Shown: positions 49,132 to 58,369 of the stretch, piece by piece | Layout: every line of letters begins with the position of its first letter | How positions within the stretch are numbered: position 1 is the stretch's first letter | Source of the DNA: JAGQYH01 sp041393015 | Lineage (GTDB): Bacteria > Bacteroidota > Bacteroidia > Chitinophagales > JADIYW01 | Assembly: GCA_041393015.1 (NCBI GenBank) | Contig: JAWKKV010000009.1 | Span: 1 to 64,000, forward strand | Length of the DNA stretch: 64,000 nucleotides | Direction: 5' to 3' | Notes under the pieces: generated by a model | The model's input: only the letters and a program-made list of their open reading frames with translations | Told to the model about the DNA's origin: nothing | Database searches by the model: none | Translations under genes and position numbers: made by a program

Positions 49132-49644
49132 ATGAATAATTTGGTTGAAATTGGATACATCCAAAAGCCTCATGGTTATAAAGGCGAAGTGAAGGTCAAA
49201 TTCTATGATGACATTCTAATAGATCCTGAAAACATCAATGCCATTTTTGTTAAAAAGAATAGCGAGCAACTACCTTTTTTTATTGAAACATTTCAATTTA
49301 TCGGCAATCAGAATGCCATAATTAAATTTGAAGAATTAGATAGTAAAGAAAGCGCACAAGTTTATAAAAGTGGCAAATTGTTTTTGGAAGAAGATAAATT
49401 TGAAAGATTATTAGACGACGAAAATGCAAGTCATCAATACATTGGCTTTACTATAAAAGATGTCCATCACGGACATATTGGTATTGTTGAAGATGTTTAT
49501 GAATTTCCTCATCAAGATTTGTTATCTGTTCAATATCAAAACAAAGAAATTCTAATCCCTTTTCAAGAAGACCTGATTGAAGAATTTCAAATCGAACAAA
49601 AAATCATTCTTTTCAACTTACCGGAAGGATTTTTAGACTTATAA
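49132..49644 (+). CDS. rimM: Ribosome maturation factor RimM
   Basis: 170 residues. The N-terminal EIGYIQKPHGYKGEVKVKF is the RimM beta-barrel signature, and the C-terminal PRC-barrel has YIGFTIKDVHHGHIGIVEDVYEFPHQDLL. It binds ribosomal protein S19 and helps assemble the 30S head. The ATG at 49132 follows a -7-like box (TTATCTTCG) closely. It is followed after 10 nt by trmD. The rpsP and rplS genes that often flank this pair are not here. Confidence 0.95.
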   Translation: MNNLVEIGYIQKPHGYKGEVKVKFYDDILIDPENINAIFVKKNSEQLPFFIETFQFIGNQNAIIKFEELDSKESAQVYKSGKLFLEEDKFERLLDDENASHQYIGFTIKDVHHGHIGIVEDVYEFPHQDLLSVQYQNKEILIPFQEDLIEEFQIEQKIILFNLPEGFLDL

Positions 49645-49654
49645 AACTCAATAT

Positions 49655-50332
49655 ATGAGAATTGATATTATTACTGTTCAACCGGGTTTATTAGAAAGTC
49701 CATTTAGTCATTCTATTTTAAAAAGAGCGCACGAAAAAGGCCTATTAGAAGTGGTCGTTCATGATCTTCACACTTATGGCATAGGTAAAAAGAAACAAGT
49801 AGATGATTATGCTTTCGGTGGTGGTGCCGGCATGGTAATGATGATAGAACCCATTTTCAATCTCATCAACGAGTTAAAACAAGCACGCCAATACGATGAA
49901 ATTATTTATATGACACCAGATGGTGACATCTTCGATCAAAAAATGGCTAATCAACTTTCTCTAAAAGGCAACTTAATTATTCTTTGTGGACATTACAAAG
50001 GAATTGATGAACGCATAAGAGAACACATCATCACAAAAGAAATTTCTATCGGCGACTTCGTACTTTCCGGTGGCGAATTGCCTGCTGCTATTTTGGTAGA
50101 TGCTATAGGTAGATTATTACCGGGCGTTTTAAATGACGAAACTTCAGCACTAACAGACAGCTTTCAAGATGACTTAATTGCCCCACCGGTTTATACACGA
50201 CCAGCTAGTTTCAATAATTGGGAAGTTCCAGAAGTATTGACAAGCGGACATACTGCCAAGGTGGAAGAATGGCGCTATCAAAAGTCTTTAGAAAGAACAA
50301 AAGAAAGGCGACCAAATTTGATGAAGGATTAA
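49655..50332 (+). CDS. trmD: tRNA (guanine-N1-)-methyltransferase TrmD
   Basis: 225-residue SPOUT enzyme making m1G37 in tRNA, which prevents +1 frameshifts. The start MRIDIITVQPGLLESPFSHS, and the knot motifs ILCGHYKGIDERI and IGDFVLSGGELPAAILVDAIGR, are complete, as is the C-terminal DDLIAPPVYTRPASF with GHTAKVEEWR. Operon with rimM. Confidence 0.97.
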   Translation: MRIDIITVQPGLLESPFSHSILKRAHEKGLLEVVVHDLHTYGIGKKKQVDDYAFGGGAGMVMMIEPIFNLINELKQARQYDEIIYMTPDGDIFDQKMANQLSLKGNLIILCGHYKGIDERIREHIITKEISIGDFVLSGGELPAAILVDAIGRLLPGVLNDETSALTDSFQDDLIAPPVYTRPASFNNWEVPEVLTSGHTAKVEEWRYQKSLERTKERRPNLMKD

Positions 50333-50347
50333 ATGTAGCCCGCGCCA

Positions 50348-51304
50348 ATGAAAAAATTTTATCAATATTTTAAAGACTTTCACAAAGATTACTTCAATAT
50401 TTGGATGTATCTAGCCTGTCTTCTTTTTATTGCAGCCACTATTATTTTTAACTACACTTGGCCGGGCGGCAACTTCGAAGACAATTTCATTGATGATAAA
50501 TTTGTTTCTACCAACTTACGACCGTTCTTTTTCTTTATGACGCATGCCTTCGTCTTCTGGGGCTGTCTTTTTGTGATATGGCTTTTTAGAAGAAAAAAAG
50601 ACAACATTTTTACGCCAGCTTTTTTTCTCAAAAGCTCAATAGCCTTTCTATTGTTAGGCGTTGATCGATCTTTTTTTGTTTATCATGAATTAAAGGAATT
50701 AGTACCGGGTCCAACGCTGTTATTCTATTATAAATGTGTTGCCAATCTTTCTTCATTACTAACCATGTTCATACCGTTATTCTTATTTAAATATTTATTT
50801 GATAGGAAAGAGAATTTTGGTTTATATGGTTTGAGGTTTGACAAGGTAAATTTTACACCTTATTGGATAATGCTAGGATTGATGATTCCTGTATTATATA
50901 GTGCCATTACATTTATCCCTGAAATTCAAAACTACTATCCTACTTATCGCCGTACAGGCGGATTGCGTTTTGCTAATTTTTATCACATCAGTGAAATGGC
51001 TGCAATTGCCATTTACGAAAGCATTTACATTAGTGATTTCATTTTCACCGAACTATTTTTCAGAGGCGTTTTAGTCATCGGTTTTGCTAAAATTTTAGGA
51101 AAGAATTGTGTAATTCCAATGGCAGCCACGTATGCAGCCTTACATTTTGGAAAGCCATTAGGAGAAACCATTAGTTCTGTATTTGGAGGTTATATTCTTG
51201 GAGTTATAGCACTTTACAGTAAAAATATTTGGGGTGGTGTTTTCGTCCATGGTGGCATAGCGCTATTTATGGATTTATTTGGCATCATGAAGATGAATCA
51301 ATAA
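50348..51304 (+). CDS. CPBP family intramembrane glutamic endopeptidase
   Basis: 318 residues with about eight membrane helices. The catalytic region is present: E235 and R239 in FTELFFRG and H266 in AALHFGKP, matching the ExxxR and H motifs of the CAAX-protease/bacteriocin-processing family, though the first Glu of the usual EE pair is Thr here. A likely role is cleavage inside or near the membrane; the substrate is unknown. It starts 15 nt after trmD and may be read with it. Confidence 0.85.
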   Translation: MKKFYQYFKDFHKDYFNIWMYLACLLFIAATIIFNYTWPGGNFEDNFIDDKFVSTNLRPFFFFMTHAFVFWGCLFVIWLFRRKKDNIFTPAFFLKSSIAFLLLGVDRSFFVYHELKELVPGPTLLFYYKCVANLSSLLTMFIPLFLFKYLFDRKENFGLYGLRFDKVNFTPYWIMLGLMIPVLYSAITFIPEIQNYYPTYRRTGGLRFANFYHISEMAAIAIYESIYISDFIFTELFFRGVLVIGFAKILGKNCVIPMAATYAALHFGKPLGETISSVFGGYILGVIALYSKNIWGGVFVHGGIALFMDLFGIMKMNQ

Positions 51305-51321
51305 AAAGAAAAGTATTTTAC

Positions 51322-51498
51322 TTAATCTTTTAAAATTATAATGGTTTGTAATCCCGCTAAAGCACAACCTAAAAAAACGATAATTAAATAGAGTAAAGTA
51401 GAGTTGGTTACAGCAGAAATCAATAATAAAATTGATATCAAAATGGCGATTAAAATTATTTTTTGAATTAATCTTATGTCAGAAGTTTTAGCATTCAT
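51322..51498 (-). CDS. Small two-helix membrane protein (58 residues)
   Basis: An open frame on the minus strand from ATG 51498 to TAA 51322-51324. Translation: N-terminal MNAKTSDIRLIQK, a hydrophobic stretch of about 18 residues (IILIAILISILLLISAV), a short NST turn, and a second stretch (LLYLIIVFLGCALAGL) ending QTIIILKD. Two membrane helices with charged ends make it look like a genuine small protein, not a chance frame. No family recognised. It points towards the CPBP gene, with 17 nt between the two stops. Confidence 0.5.
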   Translation of the reverse strand: MNAKTSDIRLIQKIILIAILISILLLISAVTNSTLLYLIIVFLGCALAGLQTIIILKD

Positions 51499-51810
51499 AT
51501 CGATCGTTATTGATTACAATTAATAGAACAGCATCTCACTTAAATTGTTTGTTTTTTGATTCATTTTATCATAACTAAATAAGACAAATAATTTAATTCA
51601 GATTATAAAAATAATCATAGGTAAAACTATTTTTTATATCTAATTTTGCGCCCTAATTTAATACTTATAGTATAGAAAATAAGCTTCCTACCACCTCAAC
51701 AGCAAACAAGTTTTCTCTCTATTTACTTGTTGCATTTACTACAAATAAGGCTTAATACTTAATTACATCAGCATTTTATTTAAAACCAATAAAAAAAATT
51801 TCTTAACGAA
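51499..51810. other. Leader region of the methyltransferase/ATP-grasp gene
   Basis: 312 nt, no further coding potential seen. A TAATTTTG -7 box lies at 51641-51648, leaving a leader of about 160 nt. Confidence 0.35.
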
Positions 51811-53736
51811 ATGAAAGAAAAAACGCTTTCCAAGCAAAACACTGAACCTAAAACAACCAAAACGAAAGGTCCGGTAGACAATTTAGAATTCCATCTGCAA
51901 AACGATTGGTGGAAAAAAATCTTTAACGCCATGTATCTTAAAACAGATGCAGATGTGGTGGAAGATAACAGGATTACAGAAACAGAAGTAACCCTTTTCA
52001 AGCAGTTACTCAACATCCAAGAAGGCGAGTCTATTTTAGATCTTGCTTGTGGACAGGGAAGACATATAATAGAATTAGGCACTAGAGGCAATTTTAAATT
52101 ATTTGGTTTAGATCGTTCAAGATATTTGATCCAAAGAGCAAAGAACGTTTCTAAGAAAAAAGGATTATCCATTAATTTTAAAGAAGGCGATGCCAGAAAA
52201 TTACCATATGCCGCAGATACTTTCGACTACATTACCATTTTAGGCAATAGTTTCGGCTATTTTGAATCTACTGATGATGATGTTAAAATTCTAAAGGAAA
52301 TTTTTAGAATTCTAAAACCCGGTGGAAAATTATTAATGGATATTGCCGATGGAAGTTATTTAAAAGAAAGTTTTACAGCAAGAAGTTGGGAATGGATTGA
52401 TCAAAAGCACTTTGTTTGTAGAGAAAGGTCATTGGCTTCTGACAACGAGCGTTTAATTTCGAGAGAAGTAGTAACGCATACTGAAAAAGGAGTAATTGTA
52501 GATCAGTTCTATGCGGAAAGACTTTATACTCAAGAGCAATTAGCCAATTTGATTGAAAAAGTAGGTTTTAAAGGCACTCAATTTCATGGTAACATTGGTT
52601 CTGATTCTTTGAGAAATCAAGATTTAGGCATGATGGAGAAGAGATTTATCTTAACCACTATTGCTCAAAAAGAATGGACTCCAAAGAAATCTGTTGCTGC
52701 GGTTAAAAATGTGGTTGTGCTCATGGGCGACCCTACTATCAATGATATTATTAAACCCGATGCCAAATTTGATACAGATGATTTCGAAACCATCGACAAA
52801 TTGAAAATAGCATTGAGTAAATTAAGTCAATACAAGTTTAGTTACTTAAACAATCATACTACTCTAATTTCTGACTTAATAAAAATACAAGGTAAAACAG
52901 ACTTGGTATTTAATCTTTGTGATGAAGGCTTTAACAATGAGGCATTGAAGGAATTACACATTCCCTCTTTATTGGAGATATTAAAATTACCGTACACAGG
53001 TTCCAATCCACAAAACTTAGCTTATTGTTATGATAAATCATTGATTAGAGGTATTGCTTCTGAAATTGGTGTGCCGGTTGCTGATGCATTTGTGATTAGC
53101 TCTAGTGAGAATCTATACGAGTTAAACATTCCTTTCCCCGTTATTGCTAAGCCTAACTTTGGCGATTCCAGCTTTGGAATCACTCAAAAGAACGTGACCA
53201 ATTCCTTGGAGGAATTATCAGATGCCATTATTAGAATTAGAACCCAATTTGGGTACAACAATCCAATTTTAGTGGAAGAATTCTTAACAGGTGCGGAATT
53301 ATCTATTGGAATTATTGGCAATACTGACAACTACACTGTTTTACCTATAATAGAAGAAGACTACTCAGATTTACCGGAAGGATTACCTAAAATTTGTGGC
53401 TACGAAGCCAAATGGATGCCCGATTCGCCATATATGCAATCTTTAAAATCCATAAAAGCTGTTTTACCTCCAAACGTGGAGCAAGAGATTATTGATCATA
53501 GTTTGAAGTTGTTTCAGCGATTAAATTGCAGAGATTACTGCAGATTTGATTGGCGTTTAAATGCCAAAGGCGAACCCAAATTGTTAGAGGTAAACCCAAA
53601 TCCAGGTTGGTGTTGGGATGGTCATTTAGCAAAAATGAGTGAGATTGGCGGAATGGATTACAGTCAGATGCTAGAAGCGATTTTAACAGCAGCGGAGTTA
53701 AGAAATAATCCAATTAGTGGAATAACCAATCAGTAA
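51811..53736 (+). CDS. Fusion of a SAM-dependent methyltransferase and a D-Ala-D-Ala-ligase-like ATP-grasp enzyme
   Basis: 641 residues, cytosolic. About 45-285 is a class I methyltransferase with motif I ILDLACGQGRH (75-85), GLDRSRYLIQRA, and FDYITILGNSFGYF. About 295-635 is an ATP-grasp ligase of the D-Ala-D-Ala-ligase type: VVVLMGDPTIND, the substrate-side LPYTGSNPQNLAYCYDK, the ATP-binding FPVIAKPNFGDSSFGI and the metal-binding end LLEVNPNPG. It should activate a carboxylate with ATP and join it to an amine, and methylate a product or precursor. It is not the cell-wall Ddl. Stands alone between a leader and a terminator. Confidence 0.8.
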   Translation: MKEKTLSKQNTEPKTTKTKGPVDNLEFHLQNDWWKKIFNAMYLKTDADVVEDNRITETEVTLFKQLLNIQEGESILDLACGQGRHIIELGTRGNFKLFGLDRSRYLIQRAKNVSKKKGLSINFKEGDARKLPYAADTFDYITILGNSFGYFESTDDDVKILKEIFRILKPGGKLLMDIADGSYLKESFTARSWEWIDQKHFVCRERSLASDNERLISREVVTHTEKGVIVDQFYAERLYTQEQLANLIEKVGFKGTQFHGNIGSDSLRNQDLGMMEKRFILTTIAQKEWTPKKSVAAVKNVVVLMGDPTINDIIKPDAKFDTDDFETIDKLKIALSKLSQYKFSYLNNHTTLISDLIKIQGKTDLVFNLCDEGFNNEALKELHIPSLLEILKLPYTGSNPQNLAYCYDKSLIRGIASEIGVPVADAFVISSSENLYELNIPFPVIAKPNFGDSSFGITQKNVTNSLEELSDAIIRIRTQFGYNNPILVEEFLTGAELSIGIIGNTDNYTVLPIIEEDYSDLPEGLPKICGYEAKWMPDSPYMQSLKSIKAVLPPNVEQEIIDHSLKLFQRLNCRDYCRFDWRLNAKGEPKLLEVNPNPGWCWDGHLAKMSEIGGMDYSQMLEAILTAAELRNNPISGITNQ

Positions 53737-53775
53737 TATCAGTGCTATTAAAAACTACCATTCAGTAAATAACTA

Positions 53776-53807
53776 AAGCCGTATCATTAAAATTGATGCG
53801 GCTTTTT
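53776..53807 (+). terminator. Intrinsic terminator
   Basis: AAGCCGTATC pairs with GATGCGGCTT (one G-T wobble), followed by a short run of T. It lies 40 nt after the fusion gene. Confidence 0.75.
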
Positions 53808-53869
53808 ATTTTAAGTACTAAATAAAAAATCCATTTCTTCGTATATCTATAATATTAACCATCTAGGAA

Positions 53870-54973
53870 ATGACAAGAAACGAATTTATTAAAATGTGTA
53901 GCATACTCGGCATAAGCCTACCGTTTCAGTCTTTTTTGACTTCTTGTGAGGATAATGAGGTGTTGTCTTCTAATTTCAATGGGAAAGTGATCATTATTGG
54001 TGCTGGCGCTGGTGGATTATCTGCTGCATATCTACTTCAACAAAGAGGAATAGACTATGAAATATTAGAAGCTTCGTTGAACTATGGTGGCAGAATGAAG
54101 ATAAACAATGATTTTGCTGACTTTCCTATTCCATTAGGCGCTGAATGGCTCGAAACAAATACCAATATTTTTAAAGAAATTGTCAATGATTCATCTATCA
54201 CAGTAGACATAGACACAATTGCTGATCATCCGGATAGAAAGTTTGTCAATTCATCTTGGTTCAATTTTTTTGAAACCTATATTGTTCCATCTGTTGCCAA
54301 TCAAATCATTTATGATTCGGCAGTACAATCCATTGATTATACAAGTGATCAAGTGATTGTTACTACACAAAACGATAGCTATACAGCGGATAAGGTAATC
54401 GTTTCTGTTCCACTAAAAATTTTGCAAGATGGAGATATTAATTTTCTTCCCAATTTACCTCAAACTAAATTGGACGCTATAAATGAACCTATAATTTGGG
54501 AAGGCTTTAAGGCATTCTTTGAATTTTCAACAAAATTTTATGGAGAGGAATATGAGTTCAACATATCGCCTGAAACCAATGGTCAAAAAATATTTTACAA
54601 TGGAGCTTATGGGCAAAACTCATCTAAGAATATTCTTGGATTGTTTGTAGTTGGAATACCGGCACTCGACTATCTTTCTTTATCAGAAGAAGAATTAAAA
54701 AATCACATTTTAAACGAACTTGATACCATTTACAACAACCAAGCTTCTTCAAACTATTTAAAACATATTAGTCAAAATTGGCAAAACGAACCTTTTATTA
54801 AAGCCGGTTATATGTCTGATTACACCAATTGGCGAACGGTAAAAAAATTGAGTGAATCCATAGCCGATAAAATCTACTTTGCAGGAGGAGCCTATACAGA
54901 TGGAGAAGATTGGGTATCAGTACATACTGCTGCACAATCTGCCGCCAATGCCGTTAAGGAAATTCTCATTTAA
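53870..54973 (+). CDS. FAD-dependent amine-oxidase-like oxidoreductase, lipoprotein
   Basis: 367 residues. The signal TRNEFIKMCSILGISLPF with a Cys at 26 (FLTSCEDNE) is of the lipoprotein kind, so the enzyme is probably anchored on the outside of the inner membrane. The FAD-binding GAGAGG (44-49) and the Glu at 67 (EILEAS) start a Rossmann domain; GGRMKINN and the C-terminal YFAGGAYTDGEDWVSVH complete the flavin amine oxidase pattern. At 367 residues it is shorter than typical monoamine oxidases (430 or more), so the substrate domain is reduced. Substrate unknown. Confidence 0.8.
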   Translation: MTRNEFIKMCSILGISLPFQSFLTSCEDNEVLSSNFNGKVIIIGAGAGGLSAAYLLQQRGIDYEILEASLNYGGRMKINNDFADFPIPLGAEWLETNTNIFKEIVNDSSITVDIDTIADHPDRKFVNSSWFNFFETYIVPSVANQIIYDSAVQSIDYTSDQVIVTTQNDSYTADKVIVSVPLKILQDGDINFLPNLPQTKLDAINEPIIWEGFKAFFEFSTKFYGEEYEFNISPETNGQKIFYNGAYGQNSSKNILGLFVVGIPALDYLSLSEEELKNHILNELDTIYNNQASSNYLKHISQNWQNEPFIKAGYMSDYTNWRTVKKLSESIADKIYFAGGAYTDGEDWVSVHTAAQSAANAVKEILI

Positions 54974-55009
54974 ACATTAAATAGCTAATCAATCCATTTT
55001 AAAGTTTGA

Positions 55010-57049
55010 TTAATGCTTCACTACTACCCTTTTTACATCTAATGATTCACCATTATTGATCACCACACTATAGGCTCCTTGGGCCCATTCCAATGTTGAA
55101 ATAGTGGTTGGAGTAGTACGATCTAAATTAGCTTTGTAAAACACTTGTTTACCTTCTACATTATATACGGTTAGTTCTTTCGGTGCTTTCTCATATGAGC
55201 TAAAATCAATACTAAATTGATCAGTCACAGGGTTAGGATAAACTTTTATCTTCTCTGTTTCCAATGACAACCTATCACCTTGTTCGTCTCGAAGACTTGT
55301 ATTATTGGGTTGAGATAATATAGATCCTTTCCAAGCATATTTAATATCCTGACCATCTACTTTAATACGACCAAAATAAACCCATTTAAAATTCTGCCAA
55401 TCAAAATACCATCTTGATTCATATTGAGAAGCTGCAATAACATCTTGAAATTGACCAAAATTATTGTGTAAATGATCATTGCCTGCTACTATTGCCCAAG
55501 TTTGTCCATCTTCAACATCACAAGCTCTAATGCCATTTATATCATTGATACAGTGTCTTCGAACGGCAACATAGTTTTCCCCTTTGCGTCCTAGTATCCA
55601 ATTATCCATCTCTTTTACTTCATCATACTCTTCCTCTTGAAAATAAAGAAACACATCAAAATTATTAATGCCAAAAACAGGCAAATCCCAATTATGACGA
55701 TACATAATTAAAGCAACATTTTCATCTTGATCGATGTAAGGTAAGCTTGTGTTCGACTGTCTAGAAGGTAAGTCGTTCCAATCCTCAACGGTTCCACATC
55801 TCATCATCACCGCCGAACCACCAATATTGGCAACTAATGGTATTTGTTGATAGCCTAATCGTCCTTTCCAAAAATCTTGAGCAGAATTTAAAACTACGGC
55901 ATCATTTTTAAAAATTTCTATTTCAACTTGACCGATATAAGAACTTCTTGTAAGAGAAGCAGCAAAAGTAGATGCTACAACACCAATACTTGGTGGTAAA
56001 ATACTAGCCCATGCAAAAGCTTCAAATTCTTCGTGTTCCCACATATTATAATAACCGGCTCCCCATAATAGATCGTTCGCCACAGTAGGATGAAAATAAG
56101 CCCCTGAGCTCCATTGAAATATAACTCGATCTTTACGATCTAAAGCTGCATGAATTTCTCTAGCTTTAGATAGTGGATGACCGTTTTTGAATGTCATAGT
56201 TAAATCTTGTTGCCAATCATTCAATAATCCAATAGCATCAAATGTAGAAGTAGCTAAAGCTGTAGACCCGATACCAGCACTTGTAACCGGCTCTCCCAAA
56301 CCAGTTATCAAATATAAAACATTGGCCATATCCGTGCTTTTTGGCGTAAAATACTTACTATAAGTAGTTCTTCCACCTGGTGGATAATAAACGCCTTGGC
56401 TAGATAAAAACAACATAGCATCATTCAACAATCTTGTAACTGCTTTGGTGGCTAAGTCTTGAATTTCTTGATCTTCAGCAAAATCAACTAAATTCAATAA
56501 TCCAGCTGTGGTGAATGGCAAATAAATAGGTGAATTGAATTCGTAGTAGCCATATTCAATTTTCAACTTTAAATAATGAACTAAATTTTGTCGCAAAGTT
56601 TCTCTAGTTGGTTTGCCATATTTCTCGTGCAATAACCAATCGGCAGACATCCACATTAGCATATGATTTTCTGACCAATATTGTCTTAAGTTCTCTTCAT
56701 CAGGTAACCAATAAGGAATACTATTGATTACCGGTAAAATTTGATCATCATATACGCCTTCTTGAAAATACAATATTCTTAACAATCGTGTTAAGCGAAA
56801 ATCGGCTTCTGCTGAAGTTGTTACCAATTCTAATATCTTGTCTAATTCTTCTTGATTTACGGGTGTTCCTTTAAAAGCTTGAAAAACAACATTATCGCTT
56901 TCCGTATCTTCTAACTCTAACTCAATTAAAGCATTTTTCCTGGCTTCAAAGTCAGCATCTGATGCCAAAGTCATCAGACTAAAAAAACAAACAAAAACAA
57001 ACAATAAAAAAGGGGAAATCGTTTTTACAGTAAGTAAATTTCTTTTCAT
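55010..57049 (-). CDS. Large secreted T9SS type A protein with alpha-helical N-terminal part
   Basis: 679 residues from the ATG at 57049; the longer frame to 57085 only adds residues before the signal peptide (MKRNLLTVKTISPFLLFVF). Residues about 30-330 are helical and rich in aromatic residues (NHMLMWMSADWLLHEKYG, GYYEFNSPIYLPFT). They resemble the alpha/alpha-toroid of some polysaccharide lyases or heparinase-like proteins. The middle is beta-rich, and the last 75 residues are a type A sorting domain (KVYPNPVTDQFSIDFS). A carbohydrate-active role is a guess from the fold pattern; no catalytic residues are assigned. Confidence 0.55.
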   Translation of the reverse strand: MKRNLLTVKTISPFLLFVFVCFFSLMTLASDADFEARKNALIELELEDTESDNVVFQAFKGTPVNQEELDKILELVTTSAEADFRLTRLLRILYFQEGVYDDQILPVINSIPYWLPDEENLRQYWSENHMLMWMSADWLLHEKYGKPTRETLRQNLVHYLKLKIEYGYYEFNSPIYLPFTTAGLLNLVDFAEDQEIQDLATKAVTRLLNDAMLFLSSQGVYYPPGGRTTYSKYFTPKSTDMANVLYLITGLGEPVTSAGIGSTALATSTFDAIGLLNDWQQDLTMTFKNGHPLSKAREIHAALDRKDRVIFQWSSGAYFHPTVANDLLWGAGYYNMWEHEEFEAFAWASILPPSIGVVASTFAASLTRSSYIGQVEIEIFKNDAVVLNSAQDFWKGRLGYQQIPLVANIGGSAVMMRCGTVEDWNDLPSRQSNTSLPYIDQDENVALIMYRHNWDLPVFGINNFDVFLYFQEEEYDEVKEMDNWILGRKGENYVAVRRHCINDINGIRACDVEDGQTWAIVAGNDHLHNNFGQFQDVIAASQYESRWYFDWQNFKWVYFGRIKVDGQDIKYAWKGSILSQPNNTSLRDEQGDRLSLETEKIKVYPNPVTDQFSIDFSSYEKAPKELTVYNVEGKQVFYKANLDRTTPTTISTLEWAQGAYSVVINNGESLDVKRVVVKH

Positions 57050-57287
57050 AATAGATTGGTTGATTGTGCAATGAAGATAGTACAAACAAGATATAATAGC
57101 ATAATATATATGTAAGAAAAACAGTGATTAAAACAGGGCATAACGTATAACATGTTATGTCATTCATTTGTAAAAAAAATAGATATATTTTGCGATAATA
57201 ATAATCATAAATGGCAACAACTTACTTTTATCTAAACACCACTAATACTTAAGAACACTTTTGCATTCTCAATATCAAATTAAATAC

Positions 57288-58022
57288 ATGAAGTGGTTAC
57301 TGTTTGTGTTCATTCTTTTATGTTCTCATCTCTCATTTTGTAGTGATGTAAATAGTGCTGATGGAGACAAATCATTGGTTGATGAAAAAATCGAACTATC
57401 GTATATTCAACCAATATCTTTCATTCCAGACAGCATAAAAACAATGGCTTTGAGTAAAGCCGATAGCGTTATTGGATTATATTATTATCCTAGACAAATT
57501 AAAGGATTAGCGCTCGACACACTTATTGTTTTGGAAGATACCACAACCAAAAATTACGCTATTTCAAAAGCCAATATCAAAGCCATTGTTCAATATAGAA
57601 ACACTACTTTTGACAGCCTTGCAACAGAAAGCCAAGCTTATCCTTATTTAGTGGTCTATATTTTTCCAGATGGATGTATTTATAATGGTGACTTCAAAAG
57701 CATTCCGCTAGATCAATCACTTCAATTTTTGAATGTTTCAGCCATAAGAAAAAAACTACTAAGTAACTATCCAAATAAAGAATTTGAGCTAAATAACAAC
57801 GGACAAATAAAAGTAACTTTTGGATTTGCGTCAAAAATTATTTGTAGTTCAAACCAATTAAGGCAACAAAATATTATGCCAGAAGTAATAAAACCAGAAG
57901 GTGGTTTTTATTACACTGTTAGCCGCCCAATAGACAGTTATTCATTCGAGTATTTTATAATTAATGCAAGAAATGGAAATTATATATGCGGCGGTTATTC
58001 AACATTATTGGAAAGTGAATGA
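57288..58022 (+). CDS. Secreted protein of unknown function
   Basis: 244 residues from the ATG at 57288; a TTG at 57261 is in frame but only extends ahead of the signal peptide (MKWLLFVFILLCSHLSF). The body mixes strands and charged loops (GLALDTLIVLEDTTTKNYAI, YLVVYIFPDGCIYNG) with a C-terminal YICGGYSTLLESE. No motif recognised. Divergent from the large T9SS protein at 55010. Confidence 0.45.
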   Translation: MKWLLFVFILLCSHLSFCSDVNSADGDKSLVDEKIELSYIQPISFIPDSIKTMALSKADSVIGLYYYPRQIKGLALDTLIVLEDTTTKNYAISKANIKAIVQYRNTTFDSLATESQAYPYLVVYIFPDGCIYNGDFKSIPLDQSLQFLNVSAIRKKLLSNYPNKEFELNNNGQIKVTFGFASKIICSSNQLRQQNIMPEVIKPEGGFYYTVSRPIDSYSFEYFIINARNGNYICGGYSTLLESE

Positions 58023-58369
58023 AGCTTTTTGCCTTAAAAAAAATTACCAAAACAATCATTTAATTCAACAAAATTGACTTCGTTAACCTATGTGAATGAA
58101 AAGTAATTTCATTACATATACCTTTGTTATTACATAGATTTAGAAAGCTTACAAATTTATATTTATAAGAGATTAAATCATATTACAGATTACCCATGAA
58201 TAACTTTTGATTTAAAATTTTTGTCACAAACCCCTTTTTTATTTTTCGACAAAAATTGTGCTTATAAAGATAAATACGCTAATTGTAAGGTAAAAACCCA
58301 CAAAATGAGTACTTCGGTACTCATTTTTTTTTGTATTGGATGTTTTTTAATATATTACAATCATCTAAT
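58023..58369. other. Non-coding region with a candidate leader or small RNA
   Basis: 347 nt before the Crp/Fnr start. No coding potential seen. It contains a strong terminator hairpin (58302-58332) that sits 280 nt after the previous stop and 37 nt before the next ATG. Confidence 0.4.
58302..58332 (+). terminator. Perfect UUCG-loop intrinsic terminator
   Basis: AAAATGAGTAC, loop TTCG, GTACTCATTTT: an 11-bp perfect stem closed by a very stable UUCG tetraloop and followed by a T run to 58332. A promoter-like TTTTTG (58219-58224) about 25 nt before TATTTTTCG suggests a transcript of about 75 nt that ends here. Confidence 0.75.
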
